A DNA stretch of 64,000 nucleotides from Utricularia gibba (GCA_002189035.1 NEEC01000004.1:1116001-1180000); one strand, 5' to 3'; shown: positions 33,897 through 46,599, counted from the stretch's first letter. The notes: generated by a model not told the origin, from the sequence alone. Numbers and translations: made by a program.

Positions 33897-35706
33897 TTAT
33901 AATTTTTTGAGATCACGTTCAGGAACGAAGATGCCGTGAAAGCCGTAGGGGACCCGGTGGGGTAGTCGCACGGTGGCGACTATATCAAGCTCGGGTGACG
34001 CTGCATCCATCACCACGAATCTCGACTCTCCGCTTTTTTCGTCATGCACATACACTACAAGATGCCCGTCGTCCTCCGCCGCATTCGGATTTTCGGGGCA
34101 TCGGGGGACGAAAATAGGCTCGCCGGAGAAGCGACCCGGCCCGAAATCGCGGCTAACAGCTACACAGTCACGGCCACCATCCTCCTTCATCAGTGAGAGG
34201 TCGAGTTTCACCACGCCGGACATTCTCGGGAACGGATCTCCGATGGCCGCGTACACATACCTTCGTTATTCACACACACTTCTCAATTAAAAAATAAAAA
34301 TAAAAAAACACTATCGGTTAGCCTACTGACGAACAAGTTGGAGAATTATTACAAAAAATAATATTATTAGAACAAAAAAAAGCAATTGGACACAAAAAAT
34401 CGATTACGTACCGATTTTGCCGACCGACAAACGCCGGGTTGATCACCATGAACTCTATGTTCATGACGGACACTAGACAGCGAGCCACCGTGCCCCGCCG
34501 GAGATCGATTTTCACCATCACAGTCGCAGTTTGCAGGAGTTCCATGTCTTCAAGGGCGTGCTCGATACCTAATATATTAGGGGCCAAAATGACAACAACA
34601 TTACCGCCATCCTCTTCCCAGGCATTCGTGAAGTGAATGAAGTTCAGCCTCGGGGTCTCGAACCACCGCATCTCTGATTCGTCTGTCGCGTATCTGGGAA
34701 TAATTCCGATGCGAGGAACTTTTGAGGTTTTCGCCGCCACCATAGCGCCGCCGTTCACGATCCCGATAGGGTTCACTACGATTTGGTTCTCGTTGAAAAT
34801 TGCGTATTTTTTGGTGATCGCGAAGTCGTGTAAAAAGCAGGGGTCTTTGAAGGAGAAGATTGGAACATCCGGCTGCTTTTCCCCGTCGGGGTTGATTCTG
34901 AAAAAGGTTGAAAATGGCTGAATTTGACCGTACCGGAAGGAAAATGTTTCTCCAGTGACCGGGTCGGTTTTCGGGTGCGCTGTCATGCTCCCGGAGAGCT
35001 TCCCGTCGAAATCGTGGCGTCCGAGAGTGTGTATCTCGCCGTCAGATGCGATTTTAATGGCGTAAGGAAGATCCGATTCGCCTAAGGCAAACAACTTTCC
35101 GGCGACCATTGCCAAACTAGTATTGGCCAAGCCGATGCCGCGACCCAGATCATGTTCCCCGGAGATAATCCGTGCCACGCAGAGAGCTCCACGAGCCGCC
35201 AGTCCTGGTAAACTAGTGAAGCCGGAGAACAAACTATGAAAAACAGAGTGCCCCTTTTCTTTCTCCACCTGATATTTGTAAGTTTTCACAAAACGGCTAC
35301 AGAAAATGGCTTTCCCACCAGAAATCGTGATCGCGTGTAGCATACCGTCCCCGTCGAACAGATGGTACGGGCCGCGGGGAAGATAGTGTGGATTTGGGCC
35401 GTTTCGGATATACGCGCCATCGAGGGAGCTGGGCAAAGCGCCGTAGATGACCGAGCATTCTGTCGGCTGGATCTCGCCCACCGGAGAAAAGTTCCCGGCA
35501 AGGATGCGCTTGGGGTCTCTGATGGGATTCCGGGGAGGATCAATGAAGGTGTCGATTAAATGATCCGCCACCGTGAAAAGTACTGCTGCCAGAGACGGCG
35601 ACGCCGCCCCTGGTTTTAGCTGTGTCGGGGTGGTTTGCCGATGGGTTTGAGGAGAGAGAGCCCTGTAAGGTGGGAGAGATTTAGAAGATAACGCTAAAAA
35701 AGCCAT
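33897..35706 (-). CDS. CCD4: carotenoid cleavage dioxygenase 4, copy 2
   Basis: Exons 35706-34412 (1295 nt) and 34260-33897 (364 nt) give 552 aa. The intron of 151 nt contains stops, so it must be removed. The start MAFLALSSKSLPPY is chosen because a TATA box lies ~50-60 nt upstream, which would place the further in-frame ATG at 35757 inside or above the TATA box. The iron-ligand His motifs TAHPKTDP, FLHDFAIT, FIHFTNAWEED and YGFHGIFV are all intact, and the N-terminus is plastid-transit-like. It is very close to copy 3 in both exons and in the 5' flank. Intact and probably active. Confidence 0.94.
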
Positions 35707-36655
35707 GGCCGGAAGTGCAGAAACCTCCGGTGGATACAGACCCCTTTTCCATCTCATATATATATAAAGAAGTAAATAAGTATCTGCAAACAGAGGCGAA
35801 CTAAAAAAATAATTGATATTTTTATGAAAGTAAATTTATTGCGGGCCACCTATGTTGTCCATTTATAAAATTATTCATCCTTATTTTCTATTTTACATAC
35901 CGCAACCAATTTTTTATATATGTGATTATCAATTTTATCAGACACTTAATAAAGATGATTAATTTTGGAATATATCATAGAGCATTGCGGGATCTTCTTC
36001 TTGTATTTTCAATTGTTTTCATGTTGTTAAATTTGAAGATTTATGCCTTGGTGCACAGAAACGTGCGTATTAGATTATTATATAAAAATGAAGATTCAAA
36101 AAAGGAAACAAGTAAGGCCATCCTTTCAAAAAAAATAATTATATAATTGATTTTAATACAATTTAATATTATAATATATATTTTTAAAGTTAAAAATAAG
36201 AATTTGATTTTTATGTGTAAATCCATATTTAGTGATAATTTTATAAAACTAAATTTGTAAATTATATGTTGTTATTATTATAATTTAAATAGATTTACAT
36301 TAAAATTACAATTTAAAATTAAAATATTTCGATGGCTTAAAATCATATTCAATATAGTCATTGAAAACAATAATTGTAAATGTAAATTCAATTTTAAAAT
36401 CACCTCATATAAAAAAAAAATTATCGTTTCATGTTTCTGATAAAATTAGAATGATTGTTTTAAAAAATACTTATCATACAATAGAATATGATATATATTA
36501 GAATTAATTCTACGAAAATATAATTAATTTTTAAATATCCCTAAAATGCCTAAATAGGCAAGCACCGGCTGGGCCGTTAAATTTCGTGTAACCACGCCGC
36601 CTCGGAGACAGGAAAAGTCGGTTCCGACTTCCGAGTAAAGTAATAGGGGGGTGAG
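35707..36655. repeat. 5'-flank block shared by CCD4 copies 2 and 3 (first copy)
   Basis: About 0.95 kb upstream of copy 2 aligns by eye with 42005-42965 upstream of copy 3. Examples are the stretch with ttgttttcatgttgttaaatt and the stretch with ggtgcacagaaacgtgcg, present in both in the same order. Similarity stops at the agtaata..ggtgagat words near 36650 and 42960. There are no genes inside. Confidence 0.8.
35756..35768 (-). promoter_or_regulatory. TATA box of CCD4 copy 2
   Basis: TTTATATATATA on the minus strand, about 50-60 nt upstream of ATG 35706. Copies 3 and 4 have TATAAATA in the same place (near 42056-42066 and 46383-46392), so the core promoter is conserved. Confidence 0.6.
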
Positions 36656-38954
36656 ATGAATCTGCAAACTGTAACAATAAATAGATTTGCAAAATAACTG
36701 ATTTTGGTTTTAAATTGGCAAAGTAACTAATTTTTTTAAAAAAACATTTGCAATATAACCAACATTCTTAATATATTGATTTTATATTACTTTTCGAAAT
36801 ACTTAATTATAAATATCATTTATAATCTTTAAATGAATTTAAATAATAAATAATAAATAATAAATTTGTATAAAAAAAGTTAGAAATTTACCAAAAAATT
36901 AAGATTAATTCAAAAATACAAAAATAAATATCATCTTAAATAATTGATTAATTTACAATACTTATTTTCAAAATACTTCCAAATATACATTTTCTTATTT
37001 TATCTTTTCAATTTTATTAAAATTACAATTAAAATTTTGTTTCAAACATAATGAAAAAAATATAGTTATACTTAATCTAAGTAAGATATTCAATATTTCT
37101 TACATAAAACATCAAATTGTATATTTAACACTTCAATATATACTTATAAATATATCTTAAAAAATTATATTCTAAATTTGTGAATTCTAATTAAGCATTT
37201 AACATAGTTATTTGTTAAAAAACATATAAGTTTGATATTCCTATATTATATTTTTATTAAATATAAATAATTATTATTGATGGTGACTAAACCAGAGTGA
37301 GGTAATCGGACACTGAAAAGTTGATGAAAGGTGTTCTGACAGACTGGTACAAGTCTACAAATCGCTAAGTGTCAAAATTATTAGCGACAGTCGTTTTGGA
37401 CAGTATGAAAAATAACCGAATTACAGCAACGACCTAGTAGTTGGCGGTTATTTGAGAGCAAGGCCATAGTCCGAACATCAGACATAGAAAGCAATCGATG
37501 TCTATAAAGTTCAGAATTCGGACAAACAAACCTTGTCTATAAATATAGGAAACTCCAAACAAGAAAGAGTTGAACTCAATGCCCTTCACAACCTGTATTT
37601 TCATTCTCCGACGGTTTCCACGTTAAAATCTCTAACTTCCTTATTTCTGTTAATCGCATCGTACTCCACACAATGCGTGAACGTAAATCGGGTACGACGC
37701 ATACGGACGTACCCACAACCCGATAATCGGCTCTTGCCTTAATATCGATTTTTAACCATAACAATTATAAAAAGGGATTTAATTAAATTTCTATAAAATA
37801 CCCTATAAACTCATGACATATATTTCATTTTTTTATTAAATATGATGAAATGGATGATCTTTATTTATATTCTATAAAACATATTTAAAAATCATATAAG
37901 TAATCACAAAAAATAATGTAATTTCATATGCATGTAGTTTATATACAATTATTAAAATTTTATAATTATTAAAATCTAAATAATGACATCCTTAATATGG
38001 GGACAATCATGTGGAACAATCACATGTGACATGATTTGATAATACATGTATATTTTGTTAAGGAGAGGAGCACATGGGGAGTTTGTTCATTTATTAATAA
38101 ATCTGTTTTATTCTAAATGATAACTTTCATATCAATAGAATTTATTATGAGTTATTATTCATTAAGTAGAATATATTTTAGGAATCATATTTTTGGTTTG
38201 AAATTAATTTGATGAAATCAGATTTACTGTAAAGAGTAAGTGCAAATATATTTTCCTAAAACTTAAATCATAATATACTAATTAATTTTTTAATTGTAAT
38301 ATAATAATATAATACAATTTTAAAATCAAAGAAAAACAATGAATTTTTTGTCATTGGTTGAAAAAAAAACATATCCTCATGGCACTCGATGGTTTTCGCA
38401 CAATACTATCAACTGTAACTATAGGTTGCAAGCAAAAAAAAATTTATAACGCAATTGTAGATTCTTTTAGAAAACAACTAATAGCATTTATTGATTGCAC
38501 TTGATGTTAAACACCTAATACCATAGAGTGCATCAAAAAATTAAAAAAATTTGAGATATTCTCATTTCACTCTATAAATAAAATAGATATTTCTTATTCT
38601 TAAGTACAATGTTGCGACAATATGTTTATAGTAGTGATAAAATTATTTTATGGCGTAAATATTCTTCGGGATCCATTTGAGTGTATTTCATACAATATGG
38701 ATCATATTCGAGTTATCAACGTTAATCGTTAAATTACATATAAAAAGTTACTTAAATGTATAAAAGAGCAGTTTGATATAAATGCATATAATCTCCTAGT
38801 TACAATAAAATTCTATGATGAACTATCAAACGAGATGAAATGTTTGCATATTTCGAATTCTAATATTTTAAGATATATATTAAACCCAAGCATATATATT
38901 AAGATATATGAAAATAATATATAAATAACTATATATCAAATAATATAATTTTAT
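36656..38954. other. unique AT-rich segment between the CCD4 repeat blocks
   Basis: About 2.3 kb found between copies 2 and 3 but not between 3 and 4, where the corresponding gap is about 0.2 kb. It is AT-rich apart from the solo LTR at 37278-37763. No coding region is supported. Confidence 0.6.
37278..37763. mobile_element. solo LTR (486 bp) with 5-bp target-site duplication
   Basis: The element starts TG (tgatggtgac) and ends CA (accataaca) and is flanked on both sides by ATTAT (37273-37277 and 37764-37768). It is GC-richer than its surroundings and has an internal TATA-like ctataaatata near 37540, as expected for an LTR promoter. No internal retroelement genes are present, so it is best read as a solo LTR left by LTR-LTR recombination. 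The superfamily is not determined. Confidence 0.65.
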
Positions 38955-40185
38955 TAAACATATTATAAACTAATTTTATACCCTCTTATCAAAGACCTAG
39001 AGGTTTTCTCTTTTATTACTTCTCTGTTCTTCTTTTAGGTGCATTTTAACATATTTCATTTTCTTTGTTTAATAAGCCCTAGAAATTCATTGATTTTTTT
39101 CGCAGAATCGACAGGTATAAACAAAGTGAACAAACTCGAATGAAATTCCTTCTCTTGTTGACTCCGTCAAATCTTCATCAACAGTTTTTCTATTTTCCTT
39201 TTTTTACTATCATTTTTTTGCTACTAAATGCCAGCCGTACGGCGTACATTTGAATATTATTTCAGTGGGACACATCAGACAAGCTAAATTTCCTCCGACT
39301 AAAACCAGAAATATTTAATATTAAATATCATATTGTGTTAAATATCATATTTGGATCTTTCGGGCCATGAAAAAAATCAACTTGAAATACCATTGAAGAT
39401 GCAAATTGGGAACAATAATTTATTTGCAAATGGGGAATTTAATACTTTGGTATATAATCTAGCAATGACTTCAAACAATAAAAGCCTAATTAATCCTTGA
39501 AATATAAAACCCTTTACCTCATCAATAAAAAAAATTCAAATCCTAACACTCTTAGTAAAAGTATCAAGTTTTAACGATGAAAAAATGTTGATCAATTTCG
39601 TGGAACTTGAACCCAAACTATTGCTTCGAACTCATATATGATCAATATTTTCGAAATAAAACTCTTTTCAGTAAGTATGACAACACTCAGAACATTGTGA
39701 TCAAAATGGATATTCTATCTTTATATAATATTCTTTGTTTTGAATATTTAACTTTTAAAGTTTTATGTTCTTACTTTTTGAAAAAAAAATGAATCGTATA
39801 AGATTATGAAATTTTTTTTATCAAGTATAAGATACTGTTATTAAGACTCTCGTCTAACAAATCTAATTTATTAGTTTCGAAAAATTGTTTTGGTTTAGAA
39901 TTATGCCCCCTATATGTTATGATTCATTATGTGCATCATTTTTCCCAATCAAATACCCATCCAAATAATGGTTTGTTGTTTGATTGATCATGGCTCCCAA
40001 GCATAGAGACAAACTTAAAAGTAGAAAATATTAGTTTTCGATAATATTTGCTATTTTAGAAAATGTTATTTCTTATTTTACTTTTTTGCTATTTGCCAGT
40101 TTCCTGATATTTCCAATAATCTACTATTCATGCATTTTTCACTATTTACAAATTAAGTAACGTCATCATATCTTAAACCGGTGGA
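38955..40185. repeat. 3'-flank block shared by CCD4 copies 3 and 4 (first copy)
   Basis: About 1.2 kb downstream of copy 3 that matches 43175-44398 downstream of copy 4 almost throughout, including ttttataccctcttatca near the left edge and ggctcccaagcatagagac near the right. Copy 2 retains only a ~100-bp related piece (33500-33600). Confidence 0.8.
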
Positions 40186-42004
40186 TTATAATTTTTTGAG
40201 ATCACGTTCAGGGACGAAGATGCCGTGAAAGCCGTAGGGGACCCGCTGGGGTAGTCGCACGGTGGCGACTATATCAAGCTCCGGTGACGCTGCATCCATC
40301 ACTAAGAATCTCGACTCTCCGCTTTTTTCGTCATGCACATACACGACAAGATGTCCATCGTCCTCCGCCGCGTTCGGATTTTCCGGGCATCGGGGGACGA
40401 AAATAGGCTCGCCGGAGAAGCAATCCGGCCCGAAATCGCGGCTAGCAGCTACGCAATCACAGCCACCATCCTCGTTCATCAGTGAGAGGTCGAGTTTCAC
40501 CACGCCGGACATTCTCGGCATCGGATCTCCGATGGCCGCGTACACATACCTTCATTATTCACAGACACTAGTCAATTAAGAAACACTATCGGAATTCGAA
40601 TATTTAGAGGAGGAGAGGCCCCACGGACGAACAAGTTGGGAGAATTATTACAAAAAATAATATTATTAGAAAAAAAAAAAGCAATTGGACACAAAAATCT
40701 ATTACGTACCGATTTTGCCGACCGACAAACGCCGGGTTGATCACCGTGAACTCTAGGTTCATGGCGGACACCGGACAGCGAGCCACAGTGCCCCGCCGGA
40801 GATCGATTTTCACCTTCTCTGTCGCAGTTTGCAGGAGTTCCATGTCTTCAAGGGCGTGCTGGATACCTAACATATTAGGAGCCAATATGACAACAACATT
40901 ACCGCCATCCTCTTCCCAGGCATTCGTGAAGTGAATCAAGTTCAGCCCTGGCGTCTCGAACCACCGCATCTCCGAGTCGTCTGTCGCGTATCTCGGAATA
41001 ATTCCGATGCGGGGAACCTTCGAGGTGCTTGCCGCCACCATAGCGCTGCCGTTCACGAACCCCATCGGGTTAATTACGATTTGGTTCTCGTTGAAAATCG
41101 CGTATTTTTTAGTGATCGCGAAGTCGTGTAAAAAGCCGGGGTCTTTGAAGGAGAAGATTGGAACATCCGGCTGTTTTTCCCCCTCGGAATTGATTCTGAA
41201 AAACGTTAAGAATGGCTGAATTGGACCGTACCGGAAGGAAAATGTTTCTCCAGTGACCGGGTCGGTTTTCGGGTGCGCCGTCATGCTCCCGGAGAGCTCC
41301 CCGTCGAAATCGTAGCGTCCGAGAGTGTGTATCTCGCCGTCAGATGCGATTTTAATGGCGTAAGGAAGATCCGATTCGCCTAAGGAAAACAACTTTCCGG
41401 CGACCATTGCCAAACTAGTGTTGGCCAAGCCGAAGCCGCTATCCAGATCATATTCCCCGGCGATAATCCGTGCCGCGCTGAGAGCTCCACGCGCCGCCAC
41501 TCCTGGTAAACTAGTGAAGCCGGAGAACAAACTATGAAAAACAGAGTGCCCCTTTTCTTTCTCCACCTGATATTTGTAAGTTTTCACAAAACGGCTACAG
41601 AAAATGGCTTTCCCACCAGAAATCGTGATCGCGTGAAGCATACCGTCCCCGTCGAACAGATGGTACGGCCCGCGGGGAAGATAGTGTGGATTTGGGCCGT
41701 TTCGGATATACGCGCCGTCGAGGGAGCTGGGCAAAGCGCCGTAGATGACCGAGCATTCTGTCGGCTGGATCTCACCCACCGGAGCAAAGTTCCCGGCAAG
41801 GATGCGCTTGGGGTCTCTGGTGGGCTTCCGGGGAGGATCAATGAAGGTGTCGATTAAATGATCCGCCACCGTGAAAAGTGTCCCCGCCAGAGACGGCGAC
41901 GCCGCCCCTGGTTTTAGTTGTGTGGGGCTGGCTTGCTTATGGGTTTGTGGAGAGAGAGCATTGTAAGGTGGGATAGTTTTAGAAGATAACGCTAAAAAAG
42001 CCAT
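40186..42004 (-). CDS. CCD4: carotenoid cleavage dioxygenase 4, copy 3
   Basis: Exons 42004-40710 (1295 nt) and 40549-40186 (364 nt) give 552 aa with a 160-nt intron at the common phase-2 site (AATCG^gtacgt). The four His motifs and the IRNGPNPHYLPRGPYHLFDGDG block are intact. The coding sequence is nearest copy 2, and it shares its 5' flank with copy 2 but its 3' flank with copy 4. A second ATG-free in-frame extension upstream runs through the TATA box and is rejected as start. Nothing appears broken. Confidence 0.94.
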
Positions 42005-42965
42005 GGCCGGAAGTGCAGAAACCTCCCGTGGACACAAACCCCTTTTCCATCTCAGATATTTATAAAGTAAATAATTCAAAGAAGAGGCGAATTAAAAAAT
42101 CATTGATATTGTTCTGAAAGTAAATTTATTACGTGTCATCTATGTTGTCTAATCATCATTATTTTCTATTTTACATACCACGGCCAATTTTTTATATGAT
42201 TGATGATCATTTTTACTACACACTCAAGAGAGATGGTTAATTTTATAACATATCATGTCTGTTTAGAGCATTGGGGGATCTTATTCTTGTCTTTTCAATT
42301 GTTTTCATGTTGTTAAATTTGGAAATTTATGCCTTGGTGCACAGAAACGTGCGTATTAGATTATTATACTAAAATGAAGATTCAAAAAGGGAAACAAGTA
42401 ACGCCATCCTTTCAAAAAAAAATCATTCTATAATTGATTTTAATACAATATAATATTATGATATAATGAAAATTAATATATTTTTTAAAAAATAATAATT
42501 ATAAAAGTTAAAAATAAGAATTTGATTTTTATGTGTAAATCCATATTGAGTGATAATTTTATAAACCTAAATTTGTAAATTATTTGTTGTTATTATTATA
42601 TTTAAATAGATTTACGTTAAAATTACAGTTTAAAATTAAAATAATTCAATAGTTTAAAATTATATTCACTATAATCATTCCCAAAAAATAAATGTAATTG
42701 TAAATTCAATTTTAAAAATCACGTCTTATAAAAAAAAGTTATCATTTCATGTCTCTGATAAAATTAGAATGATTATTTTAAATAATACTTATATACAATA
42801 GAATATGATATATATTAGAATTAATTCTACAAAAATATAATTAACTTTTAAATATCACTAAAATGCCTAAATCGGCCAGCACCGGCCGGGGCCGCCTTGC
42901 CGTTGAAATTTCCGTGAAACAACGCCGCCTCGGAGACAGGAAAAGTCAGCAATAGGGGAGTGAGA
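42005..42965. repeat. 5'-flank block shared by CCD4 copies 2 and 3 (second copy)
   Basis: Counterpart of 35707-36655. It holds the TATA box and proximal promoter of copy 3, so copies 2 and 3 should be expressed alike (inference). Confidence 0.8.
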
Positions 42966-43174
42966 TTGTTCAAAAACAACAATCATTGGTATGCGTCTTG
43001 AAGTGACACCGAAGCGAAATAAAAGACTGTTTTTGGGTGTCGGGAAGGCAAATGCGCACTGGTTTTGGATTTGAAAGCTTTGTTTCATTAGCTGATTTAG
43101 ATTTTTATGTGTTCAGATTATTTAAATTTAGATAAATTCAAATATATAGATATAAAAATATTCATATCTTTCAT
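42966..43174. other. short joint between CCD4 repeat blocks
   Basis: About 0.2 kb links the 5'-flank block of copy 3 to the 3'-flank block of copy 4. It is AT-rich with no gene. In the other interval the same position holds 2.3 kb. Confidence 0.5.
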
Positions 43175-44398
43175 TAAGTATACATATTATAAATTAATTT
43201 TATACCCTCTTATCAATGAGCCAGAGGTTTTTACTCTTTTATTACTTCTCTGTTCTTCTTTTATGTGCATTTTAACATATTTCATTTTCTTTGTTTAATA
43301 AGCCTTAGAAATTCATTGATTTTTTTCGCAGAATCGACGGGTATTAACAAAGTGAACAAACTCGAATGAAATTCCTTCTCTGGTTGACTCCGTCAACTCT
43401 TCATGAACAGTTTTTCTATTTTCCTTTTTTTTCTCTCATTTTTTTGCTACAAAATGCCAGCCGTACAATTGAATATTCTTTGAATAGGACACATCAGACC
43501 AGCTAAATTTCCTCCGACTAAAACCAGAAATATTCAATATTAAATATAATATTTGTGTTAAATATCATACTTGGATCTTTCGGGCCATGAAAAAAATCAA
43601 CTTGAAATATCATTGAAGATGCAAATTTGGAACAATAATTTATTTGTAAATGGGGAATTTAACACTTTGGTATATAATCTAGCAATGACTTCAAACAATA
43701 AAAAGCCTAATTAATCCTTGAAATATAAAACTCTTTAACTCATCAATAAAAAAAAATTTCAAATCCTAACACTCTTAGTAAAAGTATCAAGTTTAACGAT
43801 TAAAATTTTGATCAATTTTGTGGAACATGAACCCAAACTATTGGTTCTAACTCATCTATGATCAGTATTTTCAAAATCAAACTCTTTTAGTTACGTATGA
43901 CAACACTCATAACATTGTCATCAAAATGGATATTATATCTTTATACAATATTCTATGTTTTGAATATTTAACTTTTAAAGTTTTATGTTTTTACTTTTTG
44001 AAAAAAACGGATCGTATAAGATTATGAAATTTTTTTATCAAGTGTAAGATATCGTTATTAAGACTCTCGTCTTACAAATCTAATTTATTAGTTTCGAAAA
44101 GTTGGTTTGGTTTAGAATTATGCTTCCAATATGTTATGATTCATTATGTGCATCATTTTTCCCAATCAAATACGCATCCAAATAATGGTTTGTTGTTTGA
44201 TTGATCATGGCTCCCAAGCATAGAGACAAACTTAAAAGTAGAAAATATTAGTTTTCGATAATATTTGCTATTTTAGAAAATGTTATTTCTTATTTTTTTT
44301 TCTATTTTCCATTTTCCTGATATTTCCAATAATATACTAATCATGCGTGTTTCACTATTTACAAATTAAGTAACGTCATCACATCTTTAACCGGTGGA
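43175..44398. repeat. 3'-flank block shared by CCD4 copies 3 and 4 (second copy)
   Basis: Counterpart of 38955-40185, differing by scattered substitutions and small indels. No gene inside. Confidence 0.8.
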
Positions 44399-46330
44399 TT
44401 ATAATTTTTTGAGATCACGTTCAGGGACGAAGATGCCGTGAAAGCCGTAGGGGACACGGCGGGGTAGTCGCACGGCGGCGACTATATCAAGCTCCGGTGA
44501 CCCTGCATCCATCACCAAGAATCTAGACTCTCCGCTTTTTTCGTCGTGCACATAAGTGACAAGATGCCCCTCGTCCTCCGCCGCATTCGGGTTTCCCGGG
44601 GATCCGGGGACGAAAATAGGCTCGCCGGAGAAGCAACTCGGCCCGAAATAGCGGCTAGCGGCCACACAATCACGGCCACCCTCCTTCATCAGTGAGAGGT
44701 CGAGCTTCACCACCCCTGACATCCACGGCATCGGATCTCCGATGGCCGCGTACGCATACCTTCGTTATTCAAAAAAACATTTACAAATACCCTTCAAGCA
44801 AATCGTATATTTTTTTAATTTAATAATTTTTTAATAGAAATACGACATCAATAATGCCATAGTGAAAAAATCAACTCAAATTTCCTAGAAATAAAAATAT
44901 AAAAAAAGACTATCCTATTCCGGATATTTAGAGGTGAGGCCCTACAGATAAACAAGTTGGAGAATCATATGAACCATAGAATATAACATTATTACAAAAA
45001 AATAAGGAAGTGGACATAAGCAATCGAGTACGTACCAATTTTTCCGACCGACAAACGCCGGGTTGATCACCGTGAACTCTAGGTTCATGGCGGACAACGG
45101 ACGGCGAACAACCGTTCCCCGCCGGAGATCGATTTTCACCATCTCCATCGAAGTGTGCACGAGATCCATGTCTTCAAGGGCGTGCTCGATGGATAAAGTG
45201 TTGGGAGCCAATATGACGACAACGTTGCCGCCATCCTCTTCCCAGGCATTCGTGAAGTGAATGAAGTTCAGCCCCGGGGTCTCGAACCACCGCATCTCTG
45301 ATTCGTCGGTCGCGTATCTGGGAATAATTCCGATGCGGGGAATTTTTGAGGTTTTCGCCGCCACCATAGCGCCGCTGTTCACGATCTCGATAGGGTTCAT
45401 TACGATTTGGTTCTCGTTGAAAATTGCGTATTTTTTGGTGATCGCAAAGTCGTGTAAGAAGCAGGGGTCTTTGAAGGAGAAGATTGGAACATCCGGCTGT
45501 TTTTCCCCGTCGGGGTTGATTCTGAAAAAGGTTAAAAATGGCTGAATTGGACCGTACCGGAAGGAAAATGTTTCTCCAGTGACCGGGTCGGTTTTCGGGT
45601 GCGCTGTCATGCTCCCGGAGAGCTTCCCGTCGAAATCGTGGCGTCCGAGAGTGTGTATCTCGCCGTCGGATGCGATTTTAACGGCGTACGGAATATCGGA
45701 TTCGCCTAAAGCATAGAGCTTTCCGGAAACCATAGCCAAACTTGTATTTGCCAAGCCGAGGCCGCTACCCAGATCATATTCCCCGGCGATAATCCGTGCC
45801 GCGCTGAGAGCTCCACGCGCGGCCAGTCCTGGTAAACTAGTGAAGCCGGAAAATATACTCTGAATAACCGGGTGCCCCTTTTCTTTCTCCACTTGATATT
45901 TGTAAGTCTTCACAAAACGGCTACAGAACATGGCTTTCCCGCCGGAAATCGTGATGGCGTGAAGCATACCATCCCCGTCGAACAGATGGTACGGGCCGCG
46001 GGGCAGGTACTGTGGATTTGGGCCATTTCGGATGTACGCGCCGTCGAGGGAGCTGGGCAAAGCGCCGTGGATGACCGAGCATTCTGTCGGCTGGAGCTCG
46101 CCCACCGGAGCAAAGTTCCCGGCAAGGATGCGCTTGGGGTCTATGGTGCGCTTACGGGGAGGATCAATGAAGGTATTGATTAAATGGTCTGCCGCCGTGA
46201 AAAGTGTCCCCGCCAGAGACGGCGACGCCCCCCCTACTCTTAGTTTTCCGGGGATGGTTTCTTCATGGGTTTGTGCAGACAGGGCACTGTAAGGTGGGAG
46301 CGATTTAGAAGATAACAGTAACAAAGGCAT
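44399..46330 (-). CDS. CCD4: carotenoid cleavage dioxygenase 4, copy 4
   Basis: Exons 46330-45036 (1295 nt) and 44759-44399 (361 nt) give 551 aa with a 276-nt intron. The start MPLLLLSSKSLPPY follows a TATA box ~55 nt upstream. The His motifs TAHPKTDP, FLHDFAIT, FIHFTNAWEED and YGFHGIFV are intact. At the intron the split codon reads TG^G, giving NWYAYAAIGD instead of NRYxYAAIGD in the others. Exon 2 lacks one codon in the acidic loop (MKEGGRDC). Divergence from copies 2 and 3 is visible across the protein (for example PVIQSIFSG against SVFHSLFSG). Probably functional, though the R-to-W change is at a conserved position. Confidence 0.93.
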
Positions 46331-46473
46331 TGCCGGAAAATGCAGAAACCACCCGTGTGCCACAAATCCCTTTTCGATCTCATTTATTTATAAGGAGGAA
46401 TTAAATAAATATTTGCATCATGTAATTCGACCACAAGAAGGAAAATTAAAGAGGCTATTTAGACTTTAATGCC

Positions 46474-46560
46474 TAACTTTAGTTCCTTTCATAATTGTCA
46501 TTTGGTGAATGGTTTTTGTAAGTGACACGGAGTGTCACCAAATGATGAGACTAAAAGTTA
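46474..46560. mobile_element. MITE-like fold-back sequence in the CCD4-4 promoter
   Basis: Imperfect inverted arms: taactttagt at the left and actaaaagtta at the right. Inside are perfect 11-bp arms TCATTTGGTGA (46498-46508) and TCACCAAATGA (46535-46545), plus a small perfect hairpin GTGACAC-GGA-GTGTCAC (46522-46538). It lies ~145 bp upstream of the ATG. No target duplication was established, so the element class is open. Confidence 0.5.
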
Positions 46561-46599
46561 TATTGTAAGATGAAGAAAATATAAAAGATGGATTTAAGA

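Noticed and set aside
35709-35757. Upstream in-frame ATG of CCD4-2
   Set aside because: It overlaps the TATA box, and the extension is not conserved as coding in copies 1 and 4.
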